Shown here: positions 35,976 to 43,479 of the stretch, one piece after another
Position numbering within the stretch: the stretch's first letter is position 1
Layout: the number at the start of each line of letters is the position of its first letter
From: Neoluteolibacter marinus
Lineage (GTDB): Bacteria; Verrucomicrobiota; Verrucomicrobiia; Verrucomicrobiales; Akkermansiaceae
Length of the DNA stretch: 57,423 nucleotides
Reading direction: 5' to 3'
Assembly (NCBI RefSeq): GCF_014904755.1
Contig: NZ_JACZFQ010000085.1
Coordinates: forward strand, 1-57,423
Translations under genes and position numbers: made by a program
Notes under the pieces: model-generated
Databases searched by the model: none
Told to the model about the DNA's origin: nothing
The model's input: the letters and a program-made list of their open reading frames with translations, nothing else

Positions 35976-36785
35976 TTACCGCAATTCCAGCCCTTGCGGC
36001 CCGCCGGACTTCCGCCAGCCGCCGGTTGCCACCACGACGCCGGCGGGTGAGTCACCCGTCTGCTCGTTCTCCGAAACCGGAAGCTCGATGCGGATCACCT
36101 GTCCCGGGCCCCGGGTCACGGTTTGGGGGGTGTCCGAGTCGATCTGGCCGTCGGCGGTGAAGAAGCGGAGCTCCCCGAGTTCCCCGACGTCGCGGGTGAC
36201 CGCCGGATCGGCGGGTTTCAGGGTGAGGACGAAGGTTTTCCCGCGGCGATCGAAGGCCGCCGACCAGGCGGGATCGGGTTGCGGGACCTGGTGCCGATAC
36301 TTTTCGAAGACCGGCCGTGTCGCGGAATCTCTTTCCGTCGTCGCGGTGACCGGGAGCGTGATCGCGAACGGCACGTCGCTGGCGGGGTTGCATTGCTTGC
36401 CGCAGCACATCCAGGAGACCTTCGCGGTCAGCGTGACGGGGGCCTCCTTCAGGTTTGCCGGCGGGGTGACCGGAATCATCAGCAGGGTCTCATCGTGGTA
36501 GCCCTGCGCGGTGTAGCGGGCCATCTTGACGGCCTCCGGGGCGGGCCACTGGATTTCACCGGCCACGAATCCCGGCGGGAGTTCCCACTTCACGGAGGTG
36601 GCGACCCCGACGGCTCCCGGGTGCTTCCAGTAGGTGTGGTACCCTTCCGGATGGGTGAGATGGAGGCCGAGGGTGAAGGTCTTCCCGGCTTCGATCGACT
36701 TTGCTTCCGAGATCAGTTCCACCGCCAGCGGGTTTTCCGCGGCGACGGCGAGGTTCAGGGGCAGGATGGCCAGCAACCACTTCAT
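35976..36785 (-). CDS. Isolated DsbD-alpha/ScsB-like periplasmic domain protein
   Basis: An exported 269-residue protein with signal MKWLLAILPLNLAVAAENP. The mature protein resembles the N-terminal domain of DsbD/ScsB thiol-disulfide carriers: GYHTYWKHPGAVG at 49-61, WELPPGFVAGEIQWPAPE at 67-84 and the cysteine block WMCCGKQCNP with Cys127, Cys128 and Cys132 where relatives have WxxCxxxCxP. The membrane-embedded and thioredoxin parts of DsbD are absent and not encoded nearby, so it must draw electrons from an unlinked partner or work alone. It lies 148 bases downstream of the PEP-CTERM gene, same strand, and converges on the copper-domain mosaic protein, whose copper cysteine could need such a reductant; that link is speculation. 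Confidence 0.82.
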   Translation of the reverse strand: MKWLLAILPLNLAVAAENPLAVELISEAKSIEAGKTFTLGLHLTHPEGYHTYWKHPGAVGVATSVKWELPPGFVAGEIQWPAPEAVKMARYTAQGYHDETLLMIPVTPPANLKEAPVTLTAKVSWMCCGKQCNPASDVPFAITLPVTATTERDSATRPVFEKYRHQVPQPDPAWSAAFDRRGKTFVLTLKPADPAVTRDVGELGELRFFTADGQIDSDTPQTVTRGPGQVIRIELPVSENEQTGDSPAGVVVATGGWRKSGGPQGLELR

Positions 36786-36933
36786 GCCGGCACTCTACGT
36801 GGAAAGCCGGGCGCAGCCATCGCGGGCACGCGCTTTTTTCACGGCATCCGCTGCGCCGGTCGCATCCGCCGATGATACCCATAACATCAGGGGGATGCGC
36901 CGGCGTTCCGCGCGGAAAAGCCGTTGGACCGGG

Positions 36934-37860
36934 CTACCGGCGCCGCCGGAACAGGCCGGCGAAACCGAGCACCGCCAGCGCGGCGACGGAGGGCTCGGGG
37001 ATCGTGGTGACGCTGAGGTTGTCGAAACCCACCGCGGTGTTGTCGCGGGCGTCGAGGCCGATGAAGTTCTCGTTGGTGCCGCTCCACAGGAACGATCCGC
37101 TGCCTTGCGAGATCGAATTGTAGAAGACCTCGTAGTTCACGGTGCTGCCCGCGTTGAAATCGGCCAGCGAGAAGCTCACGGAGACCGAGCCGGTCTTGGC
37201 CAGCCCGGTGACACCCATGACGTTGCCGCTGCTGCCACCCCAGACGAGCGTGCCGTTGCCGCGCAACGCGACCCAGAAGTCGGAGCTGATCCCGCCGGCG
37301 GGGCCGGGCACCGGATTGCCGATGCTGGCGCCGCCGTTGAAGGCGCCGGTCATGCTCGGGGCGAAGACGCCGGTCGGGTTCTCGATGGTTCCCGCGTTCC
37401 AGGCGTCCTTCGAGGCCATCGCCTCGGCGTACGACATGCCGAGCGCGAACCCTCCGCCTTGTTCGTAGGTGCTCTGGTTCACGCCGGTGATGTCGAAGGC
37501 GACCGAGAAGTTGCCGTTGGCGAGGATCGAGGCGTTGGTGAAGTTGTGGTTCACCACGGCGTTCGAGGTTCCGGCTCCGACCGCCAGCTGGAGGGTCGTT
37601 CCGGTGACCTGGGCGCCGCCGCCGTTGGTCGCGTTGCCATCCTGCGGACCGGGAATGTTCGCCGGGTCGACGTGGGCGTGGGTGTAGACACCGTCGATCG
37701 CCATGGCGCTGCCGGTGTTGTTGACGATGCCGGTGAGATCGGCGTCGATGTTGCGGTCGGCGCTCCGGTTGAAGTCGTCCGAGAACAGGACGGACACGGA
37801 GGCGGTGGCGGCCGCCGGGATCAGCGGCAGCGCGAACAGGAGGGATCGGATGGGTTTCAT
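36934..37860 (-). CDS. PEP-CTERM sorted exported protein
   Basis: A 308-residue protein with an N-terminal signal (MKPIRSLLFALPLIPAAATA) and a textbook C-terminal sorting signal: IPEPSVAALAVLGFAGLFRRRR, that is the Pro-Glu-Pro motif, a hydrophobic helix and an arginine cluster. PEP-CTERM proteins are cut and transferred by exosortase in exopolysaccharide-producing bacteria. The body is a beta-rich, Asn/Gly/Ser-rich jelly-roll (SVLFSDDFNRSADRNI at the start, FIGLDARDNTAVGFDNLSV near the end) without an enzyme motif. It is 118 bases downstream of the FecR gene on the same strand, so it may be a target of that sigma factor. Confidence 0.92.
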   Translation of the reverse strand: MKPIRSLLFALPLIPAAATASVSVLFSDDFNRSADRNIDADLTGIVNNTGSAMAIDGVYTHAHVDPANIPGPQDGNATNGGGAQVTGTTLQLAVGAGTSNAVVNHNFTNASILANGNFSVAFDITGVNQSTYEQGGGFALGMSYAEAMASKDAWNAGTIENPTGVFAPSMTGAFNGGASIGNPVPGPAGGISSDFWVALRGNGTLVWGGSSGNVMGVTGLAKTGSVSVSFSLADFNAGSTVNYEVFYNSISQGSGSFLWSGTNENFIGLDARDNTAVGFDNLSVTTIPEPSVAALAVLGFAGLFRRRR

Positions 37861-37911
37861 GGGTGGGTTTCCGGGGCGTCTCCTGGAAATGGAGAACGCG
37901 CAGGCTTCAAC

Positions 37912-37931
37912 GGAGCGGTGTCGTCCGCTCC
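37912..37931. other. Stem-loop between the FecR and PEP-CTERM genes
   Basis: A perfect seven-base inverted repeat (ggagcgg / ccgctcc) with a six-base loop sits about 50 bases upstream of the PEP-CTERM start. No T-tract follows on either strand. It could attenuate read-through from the sigma-fecR operon or mark the 5' leader of the PEP-CTERM transcript. Confidence 0.4.
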
Positions 37932-37978
37932 CCGGGTGTTCCCCGCCCGCGCGAAAAAAGCGCCGTGCCCGATCCCGC

Positions 37979-39337
37979 TCAGTTGTCCTCGAGGATGACC
38001 CGGATGTCGTCCGTGGACTGGCCCGCGTAGAAGACGACCTTCACCGTCCGGCGGTCTTCGGACAAGGTGACCTGGTCGGGCGGGTTGAGCTTTTGCTCCA
38101 GCTCGATGCCGCGGTAGATGCCCGGCCATTTGCCGGTGGTCGAGAAGGCGGCATCGCCGTGGGCGAGCTGCGGGCCCTGGCACGCGATCGCCAGCACCTT
38201 GCGGTCGAAGGTGACCTCGCCCTCGAAGCGGAGGAAGCGGTCCTCGAGGAAGCTGCCGACCGGATTGTAGCGCATCACGAAGCTGCTCAGGCGCTTGGTC
38301 GGGTCCGGCTTGAGGACATGCACCTTGCCGTCGATGTCGCCGGGCAGGGTGCCGGGGGCGATGATTTCGGCACGGAGCGGCCGGGTGAAGGCCCGCTCGC
38401 GGACTTCGGGAATGACCAACACGTGGTCGTCGTCTTCCTGTTTGAGCAGGTTTTCGGAAACATCGGGGTCGGCGGCGATGACCGCGCCGCGGACCGAGAG
38501 GATGCCGAGCGACAGCGGCCAGGTGGATTTGAACTCCGAGGGGTCGAAGGCGACGACTTTCAGGCGGTCGGAGACGCCGGACTTGATCGCCGCGCCCTCC
38601 GCCAGGTTGATCATTTCACGGCCCTTCTGGACTTCGACCAGGCCGTCGAGGACCATGAACTCCGAATGCCCGTCCTCGGTGGCCGTGATGCCGAACGAGG
38701 TGCCGCGGTCGGTGAGGGTGGCGGAGGCGGTGCGTACGGTGAAGCCGTGGGCCGCCTCCGGGCACCAACCGTTCATACGGCCGGACTCGAGGGTGATTTC
38801 CATCGGGGAGACCACCGTGAACTTCGCCGGGGCGCCGATCGCGACCACCGCACCGTTCTCGAAGTTGAGTCGAACGAGACCGCTGCTTGCCTCCAGCACC
38901 TCGCCGGCGTGCACCGCCACCGGGTCGAGGTAGCTGCCGTCGGCGGCCTTGCGGGTCAGCTCAGCGACCTTCGGCCCGAGCTCCGGCGCAGGATCGCGCA
39001 AGAAGGGCAAGAGGGCGAGGGCAACCACGGCCGCGGCCGCCAGTCCCTTGACGATGCGGCGGCGGATGATCCGGCGGGTGACCTTGCCGGCGAAGCCGAA
39101 CTCACCTTCGGCGGCAACCTTGGCGATGTGGGCCGCGGTCCTGCCGGCGAAATTTGCGTCCGGGCGATCGAACTCGGAGAGGGCCCGCGAAACGGCGAAG
39201 TGCTCGGTGACTGCCGCCCGCAGCTCGGGCTGCTCGCGGATCATCTCGACAAGACGGGACCGGCCGGCCTCGTCGAGGTTGCCTTCCTCGAGTCCAACGA
39301 TCAGGTCGATGAATTCGTCTGGAATGTCTCCGGTCAT
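37979..39337 (-). CDS. FecR-domain transmembrane regulator (anti-sigma type)
   Basis: A 452-residue protein. The cytoplasmic N-terminal part (1-96) starts MTGDIPDEFIDLIVG and looks like the sigma-binding region of this phylum's FecR proteins. A single membrane helix is at 97-113 (VKGLAAAAVVALALLPF). The periplasmic FecR domain follows at about 150-260 (ENGAVVAIGAPAKFTVVSP, TDRGTSFGITATEDGHSEF). The last 100 residues form a beta-rich domain I cannot name. Its start overlaps the stop of the sigma factor gene by four bases, so the two are made together; it would hold the sigma factor or pass a signal from outside to it. Confidence 0.88.
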   Translation of the reverse strand: MTGDIPDEFIDLIVGLEEGNLDEAGRSRLVEMIREQPELRAAVTEHFAVSRALSEFDRPDANFAGRTAAHIAKVAAEGEFGFAGKVTRRIIRRRIVKGLAAAAVVALALLPFLRDPAPELGPKVAELTRKAADGSYLDPVAVHAGEVLEASSGLVRLNFENGAVVAIGAPAKFTVVSPMEITLESGRMNGWCPEAAHGFTVRTASATLTDRGTSFGITATEDGHSEFMVLDGLVEVQKGREMINLAEGAAIKSGVSDRLKVVAFDPSEFKSTWPLSLGILSVRGAVIAADPDVSENLLKQEDDDHVLVIPEVRERAFTRPLRAEIIAPGTLPGDIDGKVHVLKPDPTKRLSSFVMRYNPVGSFLEDRFLRFEGEVTFDRKVLAIACQGPQLAHGDAAFSTTGKWPGIYRGIELEQKLNPPDQVTLSEDRRTVKVVFYAGQSTDDIRVILEDN

Positions 39338-39864
39338 GCTCCTGCGTCGACGTAACGTTCCTTTAGGCAACTCGCGAGCGATTGGCGTGCATGAAAAAGC
39401 ATTTTCCGCACCGCGGCCGGTTTCATGGCCATCTCGAGGGCGATCTCCGACGAGTTGCGATCCTTGTAATAGCGTGATTCGATTACCCCGCGGGCCCGTG
39501 ACGACAACTTGCCGAGGCACTGGCGGAGCGCATCGCGGCGTTGCGAGAGGTCGGTGATCTCCCCGGCCGCCGGTTCGTTGGTCTCCGCCTCGAGCAGCAG
39601 CGTGGTGAGGTTTTCATCGAGCAGCCGCTGGCGGCGGTTCAGCTTCGCGGTCTCGTTCAGGATCAGGTTGCGGGCGATCGTCCGCAGCCAGGCCCCCGGG
39701 TTTTCCACGGCGTCGAACTCGTCCCACTTGCGGTAGGCCACCAGGAAGGTGTCCTGGGCCACGTCGTCCACCCACGACGCGTTCACCCCGAGACCCTGGA
39801 TGAAGTACCGCAAGCTCGAGTGATGGTCGCTGATGACGCGGGTGAATTCCTTGAGATCAGGCAT
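39334..39864 (-). CDS. ECF-type RNA polymerase sigma factor
   Basis: A 176-residue sigma-70 family protein with only regions 2 and 4, as in ECF factors. Region 2 includes VDDVAQDTFLVAYRKWDEFD and PGAWLRTIARNLI; region 4 includes LSSRARGVIESRYYKDRNSS and the helix-turn-helix VRKMLFHARQSLASCLKER. The start at 39864 (MPDLKEFTRVISDHHSSLRY) matches the family. It is coupled by ATGA overlap to the FecR-domain gene, so a membrane-signalled switch is likely. It resembles the planctomycete/verrucomicrobial sigma group often found with FecR and surface proteins. The regulon is unknown; the PEP-CTERM gene downstream is the closest candidate. Confidence 0.92.
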   Translation of the reverse strand: MPDLKEFTRVISDHHSSLRYFIQGLGVNASWVDDVAQDTFLVAYRKWDEFDAVENPGAWLRTIARNLILNETAKLNRRQRLLDENLTTLLLEAETNEPAAGEITDLSQRRDALRQCLGKLSSRARGVIESRYYKDRNSSEIALEMAMKPAAVRKMLFHARQSLASCLKERYVDAGA

Positions 39865-39929
39865 GTCCTCTCGGAAACAAGTGTCGCGAGGGGGCGGGGT
39901 GTTCCCGCGAATCTCCGGAACGCCGCCGT

Positions 39930-40295
39930 TCAGTGGCCCTTCAGGCCAAAAATCTTCTCGGTCTGCACCGAAGCCTTGAGCTTGTGGACGTCCTTCACGT
40001 AGGCGGCGACCGTGCCGAGGGCCGCCACCAGGGCCGCCCAGTCGTCGCCGTAGCCAGCACCGGGAATGATGTCCGGCACCAGGTCCGCCGGCAGGATGAG
40101 GTAGCCGAGCGCGCCGACGATCACGCCCTTCGCCCAGGTCGGGGTGTCGGCGTCGCGCAGGCAATGGTAGAGCGTCAGCGCGGTGAGTACCGTCTTGCGC
40201 CCGGCGACCAGCGCGTAGCGGGAAAGCTTCCGCCACAGGTTGTGGGCGGAGTACGAGCCGGGAGCGTGGTAGCGGGATGGAAGTTCGGGGTCCAT
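39930..40295 (-). CDS. DUF1232 (YkvA-like) small membrane protein
   Basis: A 121-residue protein with the DUF1232 core ALGYLILPADLVPDIIPGAG followed by GDDWAALVAALGTVAAYV, a hydrophobic pair of helices found in the YkvA family. The start at 40295 gives MDPELPSRYH and leaves the domain complete. It lies 31 bases downstream of the PspA gene on the same strand and probably shares its transcript. The function of the family is unknown; its position suggests a role in membrane stress with PspA. Confidence 0.86.
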   Translation of the reverse strand: MDPELPSRYHAPGSYSAHNLWRKLSRYALVAGRKTVLTALTLYHCLRDADTPTWAKGVIVGALGYLILPADLVPDIIPGAGYGDDWAALVAALGTVAAYVKDVHKLKASVQTEKIFGLKGH

Positions 40296-40326
40296 GGCGG
40301 GATGTCCGGCGGCACCGGCGGTGCGG

Positions 40327-41076
40327 TCACTCGCTGATCGGACCCATGGTGCCCTGGGCGGGCGGGGTCTCGGCGGCCGCCGTGCCTTCCTTCGGCTGCA
40401 GTTCGATGCCTTCCTCGGCGGCGAAGTCGGCAAGCGCCATGTCGGCGAGGGCCTTCTGTTCGGCCTCCTTGATCGCGGTGCCGCTGAGATCGACGCTGTC
40501 GCGGGCGACGCGGGCGCGTCCGGCGGCCTTGCTGCGCTCGTCCTCGACCATTTCCTCGAGGCGGTTCAGCGTGTCGCCGGAGCCACCCAGGCTGCCGATC
40601 ATGCCGGCGGCCATTTCGTTGAGTTCCGCCATCGCTTTCTGGACCTTCATGTCGTCGATACCGCGGCGCAAGGTCTCGATCTTGTCGCGGGCGGCCTTGA
40701 TGGCGACGTCGCGGGCGCGGACCAGTTCCTTGTAGCGGGCATCGGCCTGCTCCAATTGGGCGGCGAGTTCGTCGTGCTGCTGGTCGGTGCTCTTGTAGCG
40801 CAGGGCCATCTCCGCGGCGGCCTCGCGCTGGCCGGCTTGCAGCAAGGCCTTGGTCTTGGCCTTCAGTTCGTTTTCCTGGGCGTTGAGCTTCTTCACCTGT
40901 CCCATCAGCCGCTCGACCAGCCCGGCGTGGGCGGCGAGGCCTTGGTTGAATTCGCTGATCTGCTTGCGAAGGTTTTCCTTCTCCACCTCGAGCAGGGCTT
41001 CCGGATTCTTCCTTTCGATGCCGCCGATGAAGAGGCCGAAGAATCCTTTGATGAGATTTGAAATGCGTCGGAACAT
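40327..41076 (-). CDS. pspA: PspA/IM30 (Vipp1) family membrane-protecting protein
   Basis: A 249-residue, almost wholly helical protein. The N-terminal amphipathic segment MFRRISNLIKGFFGLFIGGI binds membranes; long coiled coils follow (LEVEKENLRKQISEFNQGLA, AAEMALRYKSTDQQHDELAA), and it ends in a flexible Ala/Pro-rich tail. The start is placed at 41076 because the family begins with this amphipathic helix. PspA-type proteins assemble into ESCRT-III-like rods or rings on damaged inner membrane. No PspF, PspB or PspC genes are adjacent; the only partner is the DUF1232 gene downstream. Confidence 0.9.
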   Translation of the reverse strand: MFRRISNLIKGFFGLFIGGIERKNPEALLEVEKENLRKQISEFNQGLAAHAGLVERLMGQVKKLNAQENELKAKTKALLQAGQREAAAEMALRYKSTDQQHDELAAQLEQADARYKELVRARDVAIKAARDKIETLRRGIDDMKVQKAMAELNEMAAGMIGSLGGSGDTLNRLEEMVEDERSKAAGRARVARDSVDLSGTAIKEAEQKALADMALADFAAEEGIELQPKEGTAAAETPPAQGTMGPISE

Positions 41077-41221
41077 GGGATGGAGGTGGCTTGATTCGCG
41101 GTGGCACCTTGGGTCAAAGGCCGGGGCCGCGGCAAGTATAACACTCGCGGCGGATCGGAATCGGCAGCTTCCCGGGCAAACCGGCATTGCGCCGTCCCGC
41201 CGGCTTGCCTAGCGTCCGCCC

Positions 41222-42091
41222 GTGAGCCGACCGGTCGATGCCTTGATTGATTTCCTCCGCGGGGAGGAAGCGCGCGGGGTCACCCACGTCCACCTCGACG
41301 ACGAGGCCAAGGAGATCCTGCGGGAACTCCACCGGCGGGCCCGCGGCAAGCCCGGTCCCGCGCCGCGGCCGGAGGAACCGGTAGCCGCCGCGGTGGTTTC
41401 CGAAGCCCCCCCGGAGCCCGCGCCGGTGGTGGCGGCTCCTGCGGTGGTCGCTCCCGCGGCCGGCGGCGCGGCGGAAAAGATCGCCGCCCTCGCCGCCCAG
41501 GCCGAAACCTGGGCACCGGCACGCAAGCTCGGCACCCTGCGCGAGACGATGGTTTTTTCCACCGGCGATCCCGAGGCCGACCTGATGCTGGTCGGCGAGG
41601 CGCCCGGCTACCAGGAGGAGCGCCAGCGCGAGCCGTTCGTCGGGCCGGCCGGCCAGAAGCTGAACGAGATCCTCAAGGCGATGGGGCTCGCCCGCGAGAA
41701 GGCCTACATTTCCAACATCGTCAAATTCCGCCCCGGCATGCCGGGCCAGACGACCAACAACCGCAAGCCGACCGCGGAGGAAATGGCGGCCTGCCTGTCC
41801 TTCGTCCGCGCCGAGGTGGAGATCGTCAAACCGCGCTGCATCGTCGCCCTCGGCGGCACCGCCGCGGAAGGCCTGCTCGGCCTGACCGGCTCGGTGTCGG
41901 CGATGCGCGGCAGCTGGCACGAGTTCGCGGGCATCCCGGTGCGGGTGACCTATCATCCGGCCTACCTCCTCCACAGCAACTCCGGCAACCAGGACAAGCG
42001 GCGGGTCTGGGAGGATATGCTGGAGGTGATGGAAAAACTCGGTCTGCCGGTCTCCGACAAGCAGCGCTCGTATTTCAAGGCCAAGCCCTGA
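41222..42091 (+). CDS. Family 4-like uracil-DNA glycosylase lacking Fe-S cysteines
   Basis: A 289-residue cytoplasmic DNA-repair-like protein starting at a GTG. The first 90 residues are an Ala/Pro-rich extension not typical of the family. The catalytic motif is GEAPGYQEERQREPFVG at about 125-141, the second motif VTYHPAYLLH around His245. Family 4 enzymes hold a 4Fe-4S cluster with four cysteines; here the N-terminal CxxC region reads AAQAETWAPARKL without cysteine, the third ligand position is Phe169 (VKFRPG instead of the usual CRPP) and only the fourth survives (Cys191). It either works without a cluster or has another function. The asparaginase-like gene follows after three bases. Confidence 0.85.
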   Translation: MSRPVDALIDFLRGEEARGVTHVHLDDEAKEILRELHRRARGKPGPAPRPEEPVAAAVVSEAPPEPAPVVAAPAVVAPAAGGAAEKIAALAAQAETWAPARKLGTLRETMVFSTGDPEADLMLVGEAPGYQEERQREPFVGPAGQKLNEILKAMGLAREKAYISNIVKFRPGMPGQTTNNRKPTAEEMAACLSFVRAEVEIVKPRCIVALGGTAAEGLLGLTGSVSAMRGSWHEFAGIPVRVTYHPAYLLHSNSGNQDKRRVWEDMLEVMEKLGLPVSDKQRSYFKAKP

Positions 42092-42094
42092 TCC

Positions 42095-42574
42095 ATGCTG
42101 CTCGTCCTCACCACCGGCGGGACCATCGACAAGGTCTACTTCGACGCATCGTCCGAGTACGAAGTCGGCGAGCCGACCGTCCCCCATGTCTTCCGCGAGT
42201 CGGGGGTCACGCTCGAGTGGCGCTTGCTGCCGCTGTTGCGCAAGGACAGCCTGGAGATCGATGCCGCCGACCGCGCCGCGATCCGCCGCGCCTGCGAGGA
42301 AGCCGCCGAGACGCGGATCCTGGTCACCCATGGCACCGACACCATGAGCGAGACGGCGGACGCGCTGACGGGGATTCCCGGCAAGACGATCGTCCTCACC
42401 GGCGCCCTCGCCCCCGCCCGCTTCCGGGTCACCGACGCGATCTTCAACCTCGGCCTCGCGCTCGGAGCGGTGCAGTCGCTGCCGCCCGGCGTTTTCCTGG
42501 CGATGAATGGCACCGTTTTCCCCGCTGGAACGGTCCGCAAGAACCGCGAGGCCGGGCGCTTCGAGTCGATCTGA
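42095..42574 (+). CDS. Single-domain asparaginase-like protein
   Basis: A 159-residue protein equal to the N-terminal domain of type I/II L-asparaginases. Both catalytic threonine sites are present: TTGGTIDKV at 6-14 and VTHGTDTMSET at 77-87, and the remainder completes the Rossmann-like core (KTIVLTGALAPARF). The C-terminal domain, about half of a normal asparaginase, is absent, and the DNA after the stop gives no sign of a recent truncation. One-domain members exist in other bacteria. It could be an amidohydrolase with another substrate. It shares a transcript with the glycosylase-like gene upstream. Confidence 0.82.
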   Translation: MLLVLTTGGTIDKVYFDASSEYEVGEPTVPHVFRESGVTLEWRLLPLLRKDSLEIDAADRAAIRRACEEAAETRILVTHGTDTMSETADALTGIPGKTIVLTGALAPARFRVTDAIFNLGLALGAVQSLPPGVFLAMNGTVFPAGTVRKNREAGRFESI

Positions 42575-42597
42575 AAACCGCCGTGCGGGTCGCCCGC

Positions 42598-43479
42598 TCA
42601 GCTGCCAAGCATCTTCAGATACTCCGCCGCGCCCTTGCCCAGTTCGGATTCCGGATCGGCCTTCTCCAGCTCGCGCAGGACGGACTTCACGTCGCCCTTG
42701 CGGGCGTCCCAGCGGTTGTAGAGCGCGAAGCGAGCGGAGAGCGCCTGCTGGCGTTGGTCCGGTAGCAGCGAGCGCTTCGACAGCCAGGCGGCGATCTCCT
42801 TGTCGGCGTCTTCGAACTTCTGTTCGCCGGCGAGTTTCATCGCCGATTCCACCAGCTTCATGCCGGGAAAGGTGTAGCGCGCGACATAGCCGGAGCGATC
42901 CTCGGGGTCCTCCTTGCGGATCCGCTCGAGCACCGGCTTGTAGACGTCCTTCGGGCCCAGGCCGAGGTTCATCATGTCGAGGCCCTTGCCCAGCAAGCGC
43001 GCGGCGGCGGGCCCGCTCTCCTTGGCGGCGCGTTGCCACAGCGCGTCGCGCTTGCGCCGCACCTCGACCGCCCGCAGCAGGGCCTGGCCCGGGGCGCCCA
43101 TGGACTCGATCTCGGACATTCCCTCGCGCTTGGCGACCAGCCGGCCCTCGGCGTCGAACAAGGCGATCCCCGGGTAGCTGCGGACGCCGACCGGGCAGGC
43201 CTCGTTGCGCTTGGCGGTGGCCGCCTCGGCCTCGTCCGGCCGCTCCTTGCGGTCGATCGCCACCAGCACCACATCCTTGCCCATGCCCTTTTCAAAATCG
43301 TCGCGCCGCCACATCGCCGCGACCTTCTCGCCGGGTGCGCACCAGTCGGAGCCGTGGTAGAGCACGGCGATGTCCTGTCCCCCGGCCTTGGCCTTGTCGA
43401 GAGCCGCGGGGAAGTCCGCCGCCCGTTCGGCCGCGAACAGGGAGCCCGACAACAGCATCAAAGAAATGGTCCGGATCAT
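42598..43479 (-). CDS. Exported thioredoxin-fold protein with a single active-site Cys
   Basis: A 293-residue protein with signal MIRTISLMLLSGSLFAAE. Residues 20-130 look like a thioredoxin fold (IAVLYHGSDWCAPGEKVAAM, then VVLVAIDRKE, then the cis-proline loop YPGIALFDAEG). The active site is Trp-Cys47-Ala-Pro-Gly50, so the second cysteine of the usual CxxC is missing; it cannot act as a normal dithiol reductase but could form mixed disulfides. The rest is helical and of no known family. Its ATG overlaps the stop of the transglutaminase-discoidin gene, so the two products are probably made together. Confidence 0.8.
   Translation of the reverse strand: MIRTISLMLLSGSLFAAERAADFPAALDKAKAGGQDIAVLYHGSDWCAPGEKVAAMWRRDDFEKGMGKDVVLVAIDRKERPDEAEAATAKRNEACPVGVRSYPGIALFDAEGRLVAKREGMSEIESMGAPGQALLRAVEVRRKRDALWQRAAKESGPAAARLLGKGLDMMNLGLGPKDVYKPVLERIRKEDPEDRSGYVARYTFPGMKLVESAMKLAGEQKFEDADKEIAAWLSKRSLLPDQRQQALSARFALYNRWDARKGDVKSVLRELEKADPESELGKGAAEYLKMLGS

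Noticed and set aside
42095-42574. Pseudogene of a two-domain asparaginase
   Set aside because: The frame ends cleanly, no asparaginase C-terminal domain is visible in other frames downstream, and the next gene is on the other strand.
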